Shown here piece after piece: positions 26,050-36,633 of a DNA stretch of 64,000 bases. The notes below the pieces were generated by a model. It had not been told where the DNA came from. It worked only from the letters and a program-made list of their open reading frames with translations, and ran no database searches. The position numbers were made by a program, and so were the translations under genes. How positions within the stretch are numbered: the first letter of the stretch is position 1; the number at the start of each line of letters is the position of its first letter. This stretch comes from Marchantia polymorpha subsp. ruderalis (taxonomy: Eukaryota > Streptophyta > Marchantiopsida > Marchantiales > Marchantiaceae): the NCBI GenBank assembly GCA_037833965.1, contig AP031357.1, positions 1,632,001-1,696,000 on the forward strand, in the 5' to 3' direction.

Positions 26050-28605
26050 CTATCTACTACTCGCAGCATCTGCGCAAAACCAAACTATTCTACTGCACTC
26101 GGCTAATCCGGTGCTGCGCCTCCTGCGCGCCGGACTGCTCCGCTCGCTGTCTCTACTTTGCCAGTCTTCCGACCGGCTGCGCAACCCCAGGCGTCGGAGC
26201 GCTGTGGTGACTTCCGACTGTAAGTGCGCCATAGTGTCGCGCGCACCCGACAAGAAGGTTTCTAAGTTCCTCGCCACTCGCCGCCGACTCCGACTGTCAC
26301 CCTCCGTCAATGCCGCCGCCCGAAGCTCGAACTCCCTGAGTGTGATCCTCTCTTGAGCTGCCACCTCCCAATGGGCGTATCCTTTTAGACATCGAGTCAC
26401 CTGTGTCGCCAACTCTCCTCGCGCCCTGCAGCTGCTCTCCACCTCTGCCAGCTGCATTTCTGCTTCCGCACGTTGTGCCCTCAAATCCGAGCACTCGGAT
26501 TGCAAGTTGCGCAACAACTCCTCATCCTCCTTGCGGGCTCTTTGACTTTCTTCTAAGGCGCGCGTCTGGCGCGCAAGCTCGGCTGCTAGGACTTGGTTTT
26601 GTCTCCGCTCTTCCTGCAATTCCGACTCGATCTTTGCCCGCATTAGCTCGGCATCCACCTGACTTTTCGTCGCCGCATCCTCCCTCTGCTGCTGCAAGGC
26701 TTGGTATAGCTTCTGTGTGACCGCCAGGTGTTGTCGGAGGTCGGTGTTCCTATCCACATATACTTGGCACCTAGAGGCCCACCTTGCCACCTTGCTCCTC
26801 GTCCTTCGCCTAATAGTCTCCACATAAGACTGCGGTTTTAAAGTACTCGCGTACTTGGATGTCTTGCGATCCAGATATCGCAGGAGTGGAACTATCTGTT
26901 CGCACAACACCCCTGTTGGCGTTTTCTGCACCGAATCCGCTTCCTGCTCTTCCGAGCTCGTCTCATCCTCAGTCTCGAGGATTTCAGTCGCCACCGAATC
27001 CCTTGGCGACTCCCTGGAACTGTGGCGCGCAGCAGCTTCCGCTGCGACTGCTGCTCCGCTGCCTGCTAAAATATCCAGGGCAGTGGGAGATCCCACTGCT
27101 TGAGCCCCTGTTCCGGCTCGATCTTTGGTCTCCGAAGGGGTCAACGCCGCAGTGACTTTTGTCACTTTTGCACCGCCCGCTTCTGCTGCCTGCCCTTCCG
27201 GCGCAATCTGCGCAGAAGGTGTCTTCGCTGAAGGTGCGCCCGCCGAAGGCGTCCGCACACTGGTCGTCGGCCCCATCCGTCTCGCAGTCGGCGAATCCGG
27301 CCAACTCTCTGTTGTCCGACTCGCAGTCGGCCGACCAGCAGTTGTCCGACTGGGAGTCGGATACACCCTGCGCGTCTTGACCCCACTTGGCCTGCTTGCT
27401 GGTGGCGTTTTCCCAGAAGTGCCTTCCGCCGAAGACGACCCTCTGAGGGTTGTTGGCTCGTCAGCCAAACTCTCTTCTGCTTCCGGCCTGCTGTCCGGTT
27501 CAACGCGCCGTTCAGTTGGCCTTCCTTCAGCTTGTCGGCCTTCAGTCGTCCGACTCGTAGTCGGCCGACTGTCAGTCCGTCCATCTCCTCCCGAAGGCCT
27601 TGGTGCCTTCTGTGCAGAGGTATTTGTCGTCTTCCCTAGAATCTGCGCGATTATCTCCTCCTGTGTGAGATTCCGCCGGGTCGGAGTTCGCCCGGTCTCC
27701 TCAGTACCAGTTGGCATTTTGCGTGCCCTCTGTTTTGGTCGACTGTGAGGCTCGGGGGTGGGCCGACCACGAGTCGGCGCAGCTGGCACTTCCGGCTGCC
27801 TGTCCTCAGGTCTCTCATCCCACTTCCGCTTTCGCGGAATGCGCTCACTTCGACGTTCTTCTGATGCTCTTGCTGGAGCCGGAGCCGGAGGCGTACTGGC
27901 AGGTTCCCCGTCCGGATCCGTGTCTACTTCGGCCTCCCTCGAATATCTACCTGGATAGTTCCGGGTCAGCTGCGGAAACCGTGTTTTCTCAACATTTGTC
28001 AAACATCCCATCGCCCGATAAAACACGATCAAGTAAGGCAATAGATGATTGAGGGTTCCTCCTTTCTCTTCTTGCGCATGTTGGCGCGTCACCTTCCACA
28101 GGAGCCGTGCCCAATGCACTGGAGCTCCTAACAACACTAGCTCCACAAATTCTACCTGCCAACCATGCATGTAAGCGGTCTTGGTCGGCTGCAATATCTG
28201 CAGCAATGCAGTCGCGACATTTCTCCGCAATCGATCTTTGTAATCCCGTGTCCGGAAACCGTTCTTGGGATGCCTGGCAACTTTGAAGAGCTCATTGTAG
28301 GAGACTTCTTCCTCCTGGGACACCTTCACGCTATCGGCCTCGAAGAGGAGATCCCCTTCCTCGCCGGCACACCTGCGCAACACCTGCGCCCAGTTGCAAA
28401 TGTCCCATCTTTCTGGATGTGGACGGAATCCGCGAGAGGGCTTGTGTCTCTCCTGCAGATACTCGCGCACCATCTCCGGACATGTCCAGTTCCACCCCCA
28501 CAGGAGAAAATCGAGCTTCAGCCTCAGCAGCACATCTTGAAATGCGCGTAGACCGATCTGCGGCACCCTGAGTGGAGACACTCGCAGCTGGGGAACCTTC
28601 GACAT
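26050..28605 (-). CDS. LTR-encoded protein of the F2 family, intact (851 aa)
   Basis: The frame is open from 28893, but Met at 28605 (MSKVP) is chosen because the same start is seen in the F2 copies at 8084, 31161, 47167 and 58922. It has an N-terminal domain with FLLWGWNW and RTRDYKDRLRR, a Pro/Arg/Thr-rich middle with many SRPT/SRTT-type repeats, an acidic part, a coiled coil, and a C-terminal block (KGYAHWEVAAQE, LREFELRAA) clearly homologous to the F1 protein. The middle is poorly alignable between F1 and F2. That both families keep an open frame in a solo or young LTR suggests the protein mattered to the element until recently. Its role is unknown. Confidence 0.8.
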   Translation of the reverse strand: MSKVPQLRVSPLRVPQIGLRAFQDVLLRLKLDFLLWGWNWTCPEMVREYLQERHKPSRGFRPHPERWDICNWAQVLRRCAGEEGDLLFEADSVKVSQEEEVSYNELFKVARHPKNGFRTRDYKDRLRRNVATALLQILQPTKTAYMHGWQVEFVELVLLGAPVHWARLLWKVTRQHAQEEKGGTLNHLLPYLIVFYRAMGCLTNVEKTRFPQLTRNYPGRYSREAEVDTDPDGEPASTPPAPAPARASEERRSERIPRKRKWDERPEDRQPEVPAAPTRGRPTPEPHSRPKQRARKMPTGTEETGRTPTRRNLTQEEIIAQILGKTTNTSAQKAPRPSGGDGRTDSRPTTSRTTEGRQAEGRPTERRVEPDSRPEAEESLADEPTTLRGSSSAEGTSGKTPPASRPSGVKTRRVYPTPSRTTAGRPTASRTTESWPDSPTARRMGPTTSVRTPSAGAPSAKTPSAQIAPEGQAAEAGGAKVTKVTAALTPSETKDRAGTGAQAVGSPTALDILAGSGAAVAAEAAARHSSRESPRDSVATEILETEDETSSEEQEADSVQKTPTGVLCEQIVPLLRYLDRKTSKYASTLKPQSYVETIRRRTRSKVARWASRCQVYVDRNTDLRQHLAVTQKLYQALQQQREDAATKSQVDAELMRAKIESELQEERRQNQVLAAELARQTRALEESQRARKEDEELLRNLQSECSDLRAQRAEAEMQLAEVESSCRARGELATQVTRCLKGYAHWEVAAQERITLREFELRAAALTEGDSRSRRRVARNLETFLSGARDTMAHLQSEVTTALRRLGLRSRSEDWQSRDSERSSPARRRRSTGLAECSRIVWFCADAASSR

Positions 28606-29967
28606 TGCGTTGCCTGCACACACAAACATTCTCCCTTTCACTCGCTCTCTCACAATCGCCACTGCGCGTCGGCCGCTCAAGCACTGACTGCTCACTCTCT
28701 CTGCGCTCACGCTCAAGATCGCTACTCGCAATTCTCTCCAAGGTCTGTCAAGATCCTTGCGCAACTCGTCTCCGCACTCTCTCCTCTCACTGCAGGTCGC
28801 TCCGCTCTTGCGCGTAATCTTGGAAACTGGAAATCGCAAAATCAAGAATGAGAGAATGAGACTGGAGCGCAGTCTTTTCTTCTCCGATTTCAAGAACGTC
28901 CAACGTTCTTACTGGTTACAACGTACGCAGCCGGCTATACGGCCTAACGGTTCGCCCTTTGCATGCGCGAATTCACGTCTCCGCACTGCGCACATTCGCA
29001 TGCGTAAATGTTGAATTCTCCCGCCGCCGCCACCTTCCGGACTCGAGTCCGCCGCAGGGTATACGTCGGCCATGTTGTCTTTTCCTAACCCGTCCCTCAC
29101 CGGAGGCGTGTCGCCGCTGGTGCGTTCCTTATCCGTCGGCGCCTTGCTGGAGGCGCACATCTAGTCGGAGCGAATTACGCCGGCGCGCAGTCGTACCACT
29201 TATTTTGTCCTTTATGCCTCGTCCATTGCTGCCGGCGCATATCCGCCAGCGCAACTCATGCCAGCGCATCCGGCCGTCAGCGCCACGTCGGAGGCGTACA
29301 TCCGACCGGCGCTTTCCTTCCATGAACAGCCGCCAAAGGCGCTTCCGACTCTGAGTTGGTTTCCTCTTATGAGCGCGTGATTCGGCCGAAGGCGCATCGC
29401 CGAGGGCGTACGGGAATCCTTTCCGGCTGTGAACCCTAGCGCGAACGGCGCATGTCCGGCTACGAGTTTTCCGACGCTCATAACTTCTCCGTCCCTGATC
29501 CATCTCCAACGCTCTTGGGCTCGTTAGAACGAGCGTCCCGAGCTCTTTCTAATGCAACTTCAACCAACTGGATCTACCGTGTATCTCGATCGTTATGAAG
29601 GTTTTCCTTTTCCGCGCTAGCGGCGCATCGCCGAAGGCGCACTCATGGTCGGACGCCTTCAGAGGTCCGGGACCTTCTCCTGACGTTTTTTAGCAAAACC
29701 TCCTCCTGAGGTGTCTGCGCCGGAAGCGTAGCTTCCTTATACGCTGGAGGCGCGTGAGTAGAGACACCTCAGAAAAGGAGCTTTTGCCGAAGGCGCCGAA
29801 GACATTGGCGTTGGTACATCCGACTACGTGAGTCTTCGTGTCCTCGTGACGATCTCATCAATCCACTCTATTTAACGTACCCTTTTCTAACTACAAACAC
29901 TGCTTCGGTACTAGTTTTCTAAAATTGTTTAAATTCTGCAAAAAAAAACAAAAAGTGTGTTACCACA
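28606..29967 (-). other. U3 leader of the F2 solo LTR (no gene)
   Basis: About 1.36 kb from the LTR start (29967, reading leftwards) to the LTR ORF. It is GC-rich with short palindromes, and AT-rich in the last 100 bp near 29870-29967. No supported gene. Confidence 0.55.
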
Positions 29968-29972
29968 AAGAC

Positions 29973-31110
29973 CGCCTACATGCATGGTTGGCAAGTGGGA
30001 TTTGTGGAGCTAGTGTTGTCAGGAGCTCCGATTCATTGGGCACGGCTCTTGTGGAAGGTGACGCGCCAACATGCGCAAGAAGAGAGAGGAGGAACCCTCA
30101 ATCATCTTTCGCCTAACCTGATCGTGTTCTATCGAGCGATGGGATGTTTGACAGCTTCAGAGCGGGCGCGATTTCCGCTGCTGATCCGGAGTAATCCGGG
30201 TAGATACTTGCGGGAGTCTGATGTGGACACAGATCTGGACGAAGCACCTGCCAATCCAGCTCCGGCTCCGGCAAGAGCAGAAGAAGAGCATCGAATTGAG
30301 CGCGCACCGCGGAACCGGAAATGGGATGAGAGACCAGAAGACAGGCAGCCGGAAGCTCCCGCTGCGCCGACTCGCAGTCGGCCCACTCACGAGCTTTAGA
30401 GCCGGCCGAAGCAGAGGGCACGTAAGATGGTGTTGCCGACTAGCAGTGAGGAGACCGGGCGTACTCCGGTTCGGCGGAATGTTCTGCCCACGCAGGAGGA
30501 GATAATCGTGCAGATTCTGGGGAGGTCGATGAACCCCTTTGCGCAGAAGGCGCGGATGCCTTCGGAAGAAGTCAGACGAACTGAGAGTCGGCCGACTACG
30601 AGTCGGGCGACTGAAGGTCGGCCAACTGCAGGTGGGCGAGAACAGCGTGTTGAACCGGACAGCAGGCCGGAAGCAGAAGAGAGTTTGGCTGCAGAGCCAA
30701 CGACTCTCAGAGAGTAATCTTTGGAAGAAGACGCTTCTGAGGAAGCGCCTCCAGCGAAGCGACCAAGTGGAGTGAAGACATGCAGAGTGGATCCGATTGC
30801 TAGTCGGACAACAGCTAGTCGGCCGACTGCGAGTCGGTCAACTGAGAGTCGGCCAGATTCGCCGACTGCGAATCGGATAGACCCGGCGACCATTGTGTAG
30901 GCGCCTTTGGCGGACACACCTCCGGCGAAGACACCTTCCGCGCAGATCGCGCCGGAGGAGCACGTAGTAGAAGTGGGCGGTGAAGAGGCGACAAGAGCGA
31001 CTGCGGGGCCGACTCCTTCGTGAACAGGAGATCAAGCCGGAGCGGAGGCTTAGGCAGTGGGATCCCCCACTGCCTTGGATATCTTAGCAGGGAGTGGAAC
31101 GGCAGTCGCG
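29973..31110 (+). pseudogene. LTR ORF of element A, continuation of the first copy
   Basis: Resumes at the codon interrupted at 8511 (AYMHGWQVGF...) and runs through the hydrophobic part of the N-terminal domain into the repeat-rich middle. Stops: TAG at 30397-30399, where the frame reads HEL-stop-SRPK, and a later TAA/TAG in the same region (30715-30717). It is cut at about 31110, where the sequence returns to the region before the gene start. Confidence 0.8.
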
Positions 31111-33723
31111 AGAGAGAGCGGGAGGGAAGAGCGTCTGTGTGTGCAGGAGGGAGCAAGAAATATGTCGAAGGTCCCCCAGCTGCGAGTGTCTCCACTCAAA
31201 GTGCCGCAGATCGGTCTGCGCGCATTCCAGGATGTGTTGACGAAGTTGAAGCTTGATTTCCTCCTGTGGGGATGGAATTGGACGTGTTCGGAGATGGTGC
31301 GCGAATATTTGCGGGAGAGACACCAGCCCGCGCGCGGATTCTGCCCCCATCCAGAGCGGTGGGACATTAGTCACTGGGCGCAGGTATTAGGAAGGTGTGC
31401 AGGCGAGGAAGGATATCTCCACTTCGAGGCCGAAAGCGTGAAGGTGTCGAAGGAGGAAGAGAACTCCTACAATGATCTTTTCAAGGTTGGCAGGCATCCC
31501 AAGAACGGCTTCCGGACGTGAGATTACAAAGATCGATTGCAGAGAAATGTCGCGGCTGCATTGCTTCAAATATTGCAGCCGACCAAGACCGCCTACATGC
31601 TTGGTTGGCAAGTGGGATTTGTGGAGCTAGTGTTGTCAGGAGCTCCGATTCATTGGGCACGGCTCCTGTGGAAGGTGACGCGCCAACATGCGCAAGAAGA
31701 GAGAGGAGGGACCCTCAATCATCTTTCGCCTTACCTGATCGTGTTCTATCGAGCGATGGGATGTTTGACAGCTTCAGAGCGGGCGCGATTTCCGCTGCTG
31801 ATCCGGAGTAATCCGGGTAGATACTTGCGGGAGTCTGATGTGGACACAGATCTGGACGAAGCACCTGCCAGTCCAGCTCCGGCTCCGGCAAGAGCAGAAG
31901 AAGAGCATCGAATTGAGCGCGCACCGCGGAACCGGAAATGGGATGAGAGACCAGAAGACAGGCAGCCGGAAGCTCCCGCTGCGCCGACTCGCAGTCGGCC
32001 CACTCACGAGCTTTAGAGCCGGCCGAAGCAGAGGGCACGTAAGATGGTGTTGCCGACTAGCAGTGAGGAGACCGGGCGTACTCCGGTTCGGCGGAATGTC
32101 CTGCCCACGCAGGAGGAGATAATTGCGCAGATTCTGGGGAGGTCGATGAACCCCTCTGCGCAGAAGGCGCGGATGCCTTCGGAAGAAGTCAAGCGAACTG
32201 AGAGTCGGCCGACTACGAGTCGAGCGACTGAAGGTCGGCCAACTGCAGGTCGGTGAGAACAGCGTGTTGAACCGGACAGCAGGCCGGAACAGAAGAGAGT
32301 TTGGCTGCAGAGCCAATGACTCTCAAGGAGTCGTCTTCGGAAGAAGATGCTTCTAAGGAAGCGCCTCCAACGAAGCGACCAAGTGGAGTGAAGACATGTA
32401 GAGTGGATCCGATTGCCAGTCGGACAACTGCTAATCGGCCGACTGCGAGTCGGTCAACTTAGAGTCGGCCAGATTCGCCGACTTCGAATCGGATAGAACC
32501 GGCGACCATTGTGCGGGTGCCCTCGGCGGACACACCTCCGGCGAAGACACCTTCGGCGCAGATCGCGCCGGAGGAGCAGGCAGTAGAAGGGGGCGGTGCA
32601 GGGGCGACAAGAGTGACTGCGGCGCCGACCCCTTCGAGAACAGGAGATCAAGCCGGAGCGGAGGCTCAGGAAGTGGGATCTCCCACTACCTTGGATATCT
32701 TAGCAGGGAGTGGAGCGGCAGTCGCGGCGGAAGCTGCCACGCACCACAGTTCCAGGGAGTCGCCAAGAGCTTCTGTGGCGACTGAAATCCTCAAAATAGA
32801 GGATGAGACGAGTTCGGAAGAACACGAAGCGGACTTTGTGCATGGGACGCCAACAGGGGTACTGTGCGAGCAGATAGTGCCACTCTTGCGATATTTGGAT
32901 CGCAATGCAGCAAAGTACGCGAATCCTAGAAAGCCGCAGTCTTATGTGAAGTTAGTCAAGAACATGACGAGGACCAAGGTGATCATTTGGAGCACTAGGT
33001 GCCAAGCGTTGGAGATGAAGAATAATGCCCTCCAACAGCACCTGGCGATCACGAAGAGGGCTACAACAAACCCTGCAACAACAGCGTGAGGATGCGGCGA
33101 TGAAAGCTCAGGAGGATGTCGAGCTGCTGCGGGCAAGGATTGAGTTGGAATTGCAGGAAGAGTAGAGACAAAACCGCATTCTGACAAAGGAGCTTGCGCG
33201 CCAGATGCGCGCATTAGAGCAAGGTCAGAGCATGCGCAAAGCGGATGAGGAGTTGTTGCGCAACTTGCAATCCGAGTGCGCGGAATTGAGGGCGCAGCCC
33301 ACGGAGGCTGAGGTGCAGCTGATAGAGGTGGAAGGAAGCAGCCGGCGCGATGCGGATCGTACGAGAGAGGAGTTGGTGGCGCGGGTGACCCACTGTCTCA
33401 GAGGTTACACCCACTGGGAAGTGGCGGCGGAGGAGAAAATCACACTCAGGGAGTTTGAGCTTCGGGCGGCGGCGTTGACGGAGGGTGACAGTCGGAGTCG
33501 GCGGCGAGTGGCGAAGAAATTAGAGGCCTTCTTGTCGGGTGCGCGCGATACTATGGCGCACTTGGAGTCGGAAGTGACCGGGGTCCTTCGGCAGCTGGGG
33601 TTGCGCAGCCAAGCGGAAGACTGACAGGGTAGGGAGTTAGTGCGCGGCAGTCCGTCACGTAGAAGGCGCAGTACAGGATCTGCAGAGTGCATCAGTGTTG
33701 CTTGGTTCCGTGCAGGCGTTTAG
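31111..33723 (+). pseudogene. LTR ORF of element A, second copy from a 1.6-kb tandem duplication
   Basis: Starts again with ATG at 31161 (MSKVPQLRV) and repeats the N-terminal domain and middle region, then continues through acidic part, coiled coil and C-terminal block to about 33720. Stops include TGA at 31519-31521 (FRT-stop-DYKD) and TAG near 32014; at least one frameshift lies in the middle part near 32290 (one residue missing from a PEAEE stretch) and another near 33060. The gene is dead. Confidence 0.8.
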
Positions 33724-33767
33724 AGTAGCAGGTAGTGCAGTGTAGTGTTAGTTAGGACCTTAGAAGG

Positions 33768-33773
33768 TATAAA
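33768..33773 (+). promoter_or_regulatory. TATA box of the 3' LTR of element A
   Basis: TATAAA on the plus strand, about 45 bp after the end of the LTR ORF remnant, in the same context (AGAAGGTATAAA) as in F1 LTRs. Confidence 0.6.
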
Positions 33774-34749
33774 GTAGTTCAAGGCGTCTTGCCTTGGGAT
33801 TCTTCCAGTTTCGGAAGTGCAGATCAGGAACTCACTTTCTCGGCGTGTTTGTGTGTTTAGTTCTGGCACTACGCAGAGGAGCTACAGCTTGACGAAGGTA
33901 CCGCATTTTGTAGCTGAAGGCCTTTGGCTGAATGTTCAGAGCTTGTATACCGGTTAGAGACTTGAGTAGTGCGGATCTACACATGCGGGTGATTGCCGAT
34001 GCTCAGAGCCGGTTGCGAGTTAGATACTTGAGCAGTTCCCCCTTACGCCTTCGAGTGATTTATCCTGATTGTACTCCTACGGAACGTTTCCCCTGAATGC
34101 CAAAGTGAAGTTTTGCTACTTCGTGTAAACCTTGGTTGTCAATTCAGGTTACGCTGTAGAAGGCACCCTCGGGGCACACCTCTGTAGTAATTCTGGGAAT
34201 GACTAGTGCCTGAGGATTCAAACTCCTCAAAAGTCTGTTATGGTGTGTGTTACTGGATTGTGTCTTAGTTGAGTTTCTAAGTCGGACCTGTATTCTCTGC
34301 GCTTGGTGTGAGTTGAGGGTGACGTCCACCGCGTATGAGTGACTTCGTTCTGAAGTAGGAAGTCCAATCCGGGTTCCCTGCGCTAGCAGAAACTAGCAGA
34401 AGGGTTGTAAAAGCCAGAGTTGGGAGTCACTACCTGCAGAGCCTCTGAATGTACTCGTGAGAGACTTTCTCCCTGAAATCTTGAGCCGAGGTCCAGACCG
34501 ACCTCTGAGTGGTGTGTTTTTTCAGTTTCAGGTGTTTGTGTTGAGAGACTTACGCTGCATTGTGCATCCTCCAAGTGACCTCCGAGTTGAGCACTTGAAG
34601 TATTTCTGGGAGTGACAGTCGCCTGAGAATTCAAACTCTCCAAAAGTCTGTTAAACGTGACACTTTGTACTCTGTGTGTTGCCTCTGTCCCTGTGGGTTC
34701 GACCTTTTTACCACCATACTGCAGTTTTAGCCTTTGGTGGGTTATTACA
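33774..34749 (+). other. R-U5 region of element A 3' LTR (no gene)
   Basis: Holds a CAAGGC/GCCTTG hairpin (33780-33796) and the two diverged motif copies (around 34150-34235 and 34600-34650) in the orientation opposite to the F1 copies nearby. It ends GTGGGTTATTACA at 34749. Confidence 0.6.
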
Positions 34750-35255
34750 ACAGGGTACAAAGTGACACGTTTAACAGACTATTGAGGAGTTTGAATTCTC
34801 AGGCGACTTTCACTCCCAAAAATACTGCAAGTGTCCACTCTGAGCGCACTCGGAGGTCGCACAGTGCAGCGTAACACACACACACACACACCTGAAACTA
34901 CAGAAACACAACCCAGAGATCCGTTAGGACCTCTACTCAAGATTTCAGGGGGAAGGTCTCTCAAGAGTACACTCAGCGAAGCTGCGGGTAGTGACTCCCA
35001 ACTCCAGCTTTTACAACCCTTTCACTAGCTGTCTGCTAGCGTAGGGAACCCGGTTTGGACTTCCTACTTCGGATCGAAGTCACTCATACGCGGTGAACAA
35101 CACTCTCAACTCACAAAACGCGTAGAGAACACAGGTGCGCACTGAAGGACTCACTGAGAAACATTCCAGTAACACACCATAACAGTCTATTGAAGAGTTT
35201 GAATTCTTAGGCACTTGTCATTCCCAGAAATACTACAGGGGTTACCCCAAAGGCA

Positions 35256-35281
35256 CCTGCTGCAGAGTCCTGCTGCAGAGT
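35256..35281. other. Junction with exact tandem 13-mer
   Basis: CCTGCTGCAGAGT occurs twice back to back (35256-35268, 35269-35281) exactly where minus-oriented LTR sequence switches to an inverted LTR end. This looks like filler from error-prone end joining. Confidence 0.65.
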
Positions 35282-35439
35282 GTGCTTGCAGTATTTCTGG
35301 GAGTGACAGTCGCCTAAGAATTCAAACTCCTCAATAGTCTGTTAAACGTGACACTTTGTACCCTATGTGTTCCTCTGTCCCTATGGGTTCGACCTTTCTA
35401 CCACTATATTGCAGTTTTAGCCTTTAGTGGGTTATTACA
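35282..35439 (+). repeat. Inverted LTR end fragment (W)
   Basis: About 158 bp reading CTTGCAGTATTTCTGGGAG ... TTATTACA in the plus orientation, the last part of an F1-like LTR. It ends cleanly at 35439 and is followed by U3-side sequence of Y. It may be what remains of an element inserted into Y. Confidence 0.65.
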
Positions 35440-35693
35440 ATCGCGTTCTTGAAATTTGACTGCTCGCCAACTCTCTCTCTGCTCCGCTCGAGCTTCTTGC
35501 TCCCTCAGCAAACTCTAATCTCCCTCAATTCCGAATCGCGCGCACTCAATTCTCTCTCAGTCAACAAGTAATCCTCCGCGCGGCGATGTCTAGAATGTTT
35601 AACAGCTAGCAGGTGGACGCGCGCAGCTCGCACTAGAAAATGAAATCGCAAATTCAAGAATGGGGCGTCCTCCGTCTCCTGGTCAAAGATCAT
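35440..35693 (-). pseudogene. LTR ORF remnant of Y: N-terminal extension only
   Basis: About 84 codons starting with Met at 35693 match the N-terminal extension of the LTR ORF in element Z (MTF/MIFDQETEDAPFLN...). The frame ends where the W fragment begins. Nothing of the globular domain remains. Confidence 0.6.
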
Positions 35694-36633
35694 GGTCGGC
35701 TCTCGGTCGTGAGGGTCAAATCACTTGATGGCCGCGCCGGCTCCGCGCTATAACGGCCTCCTCTCTCACGCGCGGCTTCACGCTCCGCCGACGCCAACTT
35801 AACTCACACGCTCAAATTTGGCAATTTGAACTCCGCTAGCGTACTACACTCGTTCGTACCACTCTTCGGCCAATCGATCCGTTCCGTCCGTTCCAGTCAT
35901 CCGTTCCGTCCGTACAGTCCGTACAGTCCGTACGGATTTTTACCACTCCGGTGGGTCCTCGCCCGTCCGCGCTGCTGCGCTGGCGCGGAAGGCGCCGTAC
36001 AATTTCTAACCCGGAAGGCGCATTTCTAGGGCCGAAGGCGGATTTCTCGCCGACGCCGAAGCGCCTGTGCGTAGGCAAACTTTGCTTGTCCACCTGGGCA
36101 GAGGTTTCCTCGCCTACGAGTAGGCGACATTCGCGGCGGACATCGCGCCTACGTCAAACCCTATTTCGCCTACGCGTAGGCGAACTGCCTTCGTCCGCGC
36201 ATAGGACAAACTTTCCTCGCCTACTCGTAGGCGAGAAGTTGAGTATCTTGGGACCTTCATAACTCCCGGAGTCCCCATCCGTTTGTGGCGTTCTTGGGCT
36301 CGTTAGAATCAACGCGTCGAGCTCTTTCCAACGAGACCCTAACCAAGTCAAGGCGTTTGGGAATTGACCAAGTTCTGAAGGATTCCTCTAGCGCCGAAGG
36401 CGGATTTTGCGCCTTGCGCCGAAGGGGTTATTCCTTCAGAGCCCGCATGTAGGATGGTGTCCGTCCCCGACGTTGCACCCAACTCCTGGATTCTACGAGT
36501 TCTCTCGAGAATCTTTGTGATCTTCCGATTTCACTCTGTTTTGATGCACCGAAGGCTATTTACACTGCTGCCGAGGTACCGTTTTCCAAAAATGTTTTAA
36601 TTTCCTCAAAAATACCAAAAGTGGGGTACCACA

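Larger units (their letters stand above)
8512..29967 (-). repeat. F2 solo LTR (TSD AAGAC), split by element B
   Basis: On the plus strand it begins TGTAATAACCCACC and ends GTGTGTTACCACA, flanked by AAGAC at 8507-8511 and 29968-29972. It consists of 8512-8760 and 25337-29967, about 4.88 kb without element B, which sits in its (AC)n tract. The first 250 bp contain repeats of a CTCGACTCGGA unit near 8664-8735. It carries an intact LTR ORF at 26050-28605. The usual TATA position near 26011-26017 reads TATGAAG on the minus strand and may be weakened. No internal region is attached, so it is a solo LTR. Confidence 0.92.
1..34749 (+). mobile_element. Element A: Ty3/gypsy LTR retrotransposon, left part outside the window, decayed
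   Basis: The internal region enters from the left edge in the order protease, RT, RNase H and integrase on the plus strand. It ends in a polypurine tract at 6658-6673, followed by a 3' LTR that starts with TGTGGTAACACAC at 6674 and ends with GGGTTATTACA at 34749. The element is split by an F1 solo LTR at 3456-6424 and by an F2 solo LTR at 8512-29967, which in turn holds element B. The PBS, the 5' LTR and most of gag lie left of the window. Five in-frame stops in pol, apart from the recoding UAG, make it non-autonomous. The base after its right end begins an LTR sequence of another copy (34750 onward), so A was itself inserted into an LTR. Confidence 0.9.
6674..34749 (+). repeat. 3' LTR of element A (F2-type), split by nested insertions and internally duplicated
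   Basis: The LTR starts TGTGGTAACACAC after the polypurine tract and ends TTATTACA at 34749. It is split at 8511/29968 by an F2 solo LTR (TSD AAGAC at 8507-8511 and 29968-29972). Without inserts it is about 6.6 kb. It contains a tandem duplication of about 1.6 kb: near 31110 the sequence jumps back from the middle of the LTR ORF to the region just before its start (compare 8038). A TATA box (TATAAA) is at 33768-33773. The R-U5 part 33774-34749 carries the two diverged motif copies seen in all these LTRs and no gene. No other 3' end was found, so the whole stretch is taken as one LTR. Confidence 0.85.
34750..36633 (-). repeat. LTR Y: rearranged LTR remnant that received element A
   Basis: 34750-35255 is the R-U5 side of a minus-strand LTR lacking only its first 75 bp or so, which would lie left of element A. 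35440-36633 is the U3-leader side of a minus-strand LTR ending GGGGTACCACA at 36633. Between them 35282-35439 is an inverted LTR end. The simplest reading is one LTR (Y) that received a plus-strand element and then lost about 3 kb, including most of its ORF. Its palindromes are of the CCTACGCGTAGG type, like those of element Z. Confidence 0.65.

Noticed and set aside
27125-27748. Plus-strand frame of 207 codons in the F2 LTR
   Set aside because: Antisense shadow of the repeat-rich middle of the F2 LTR ORF. In the sister copy at 45650-46287 the frame is split.
34144-34964. Short minus-strand frames near the end of element A LTR
   Set aside because: Under 130 codons, not kept in the other LTRs, and located in R-U5.
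36556-36633. End of the Z LTR ORF frame (TPLLVFLRKLKHFWK...)
   Set aside because: These residues come from the first bases of LTR Y, read by chance after the insertion; not part of the gene. The same peptide appears at other insertion points (for example 48665).
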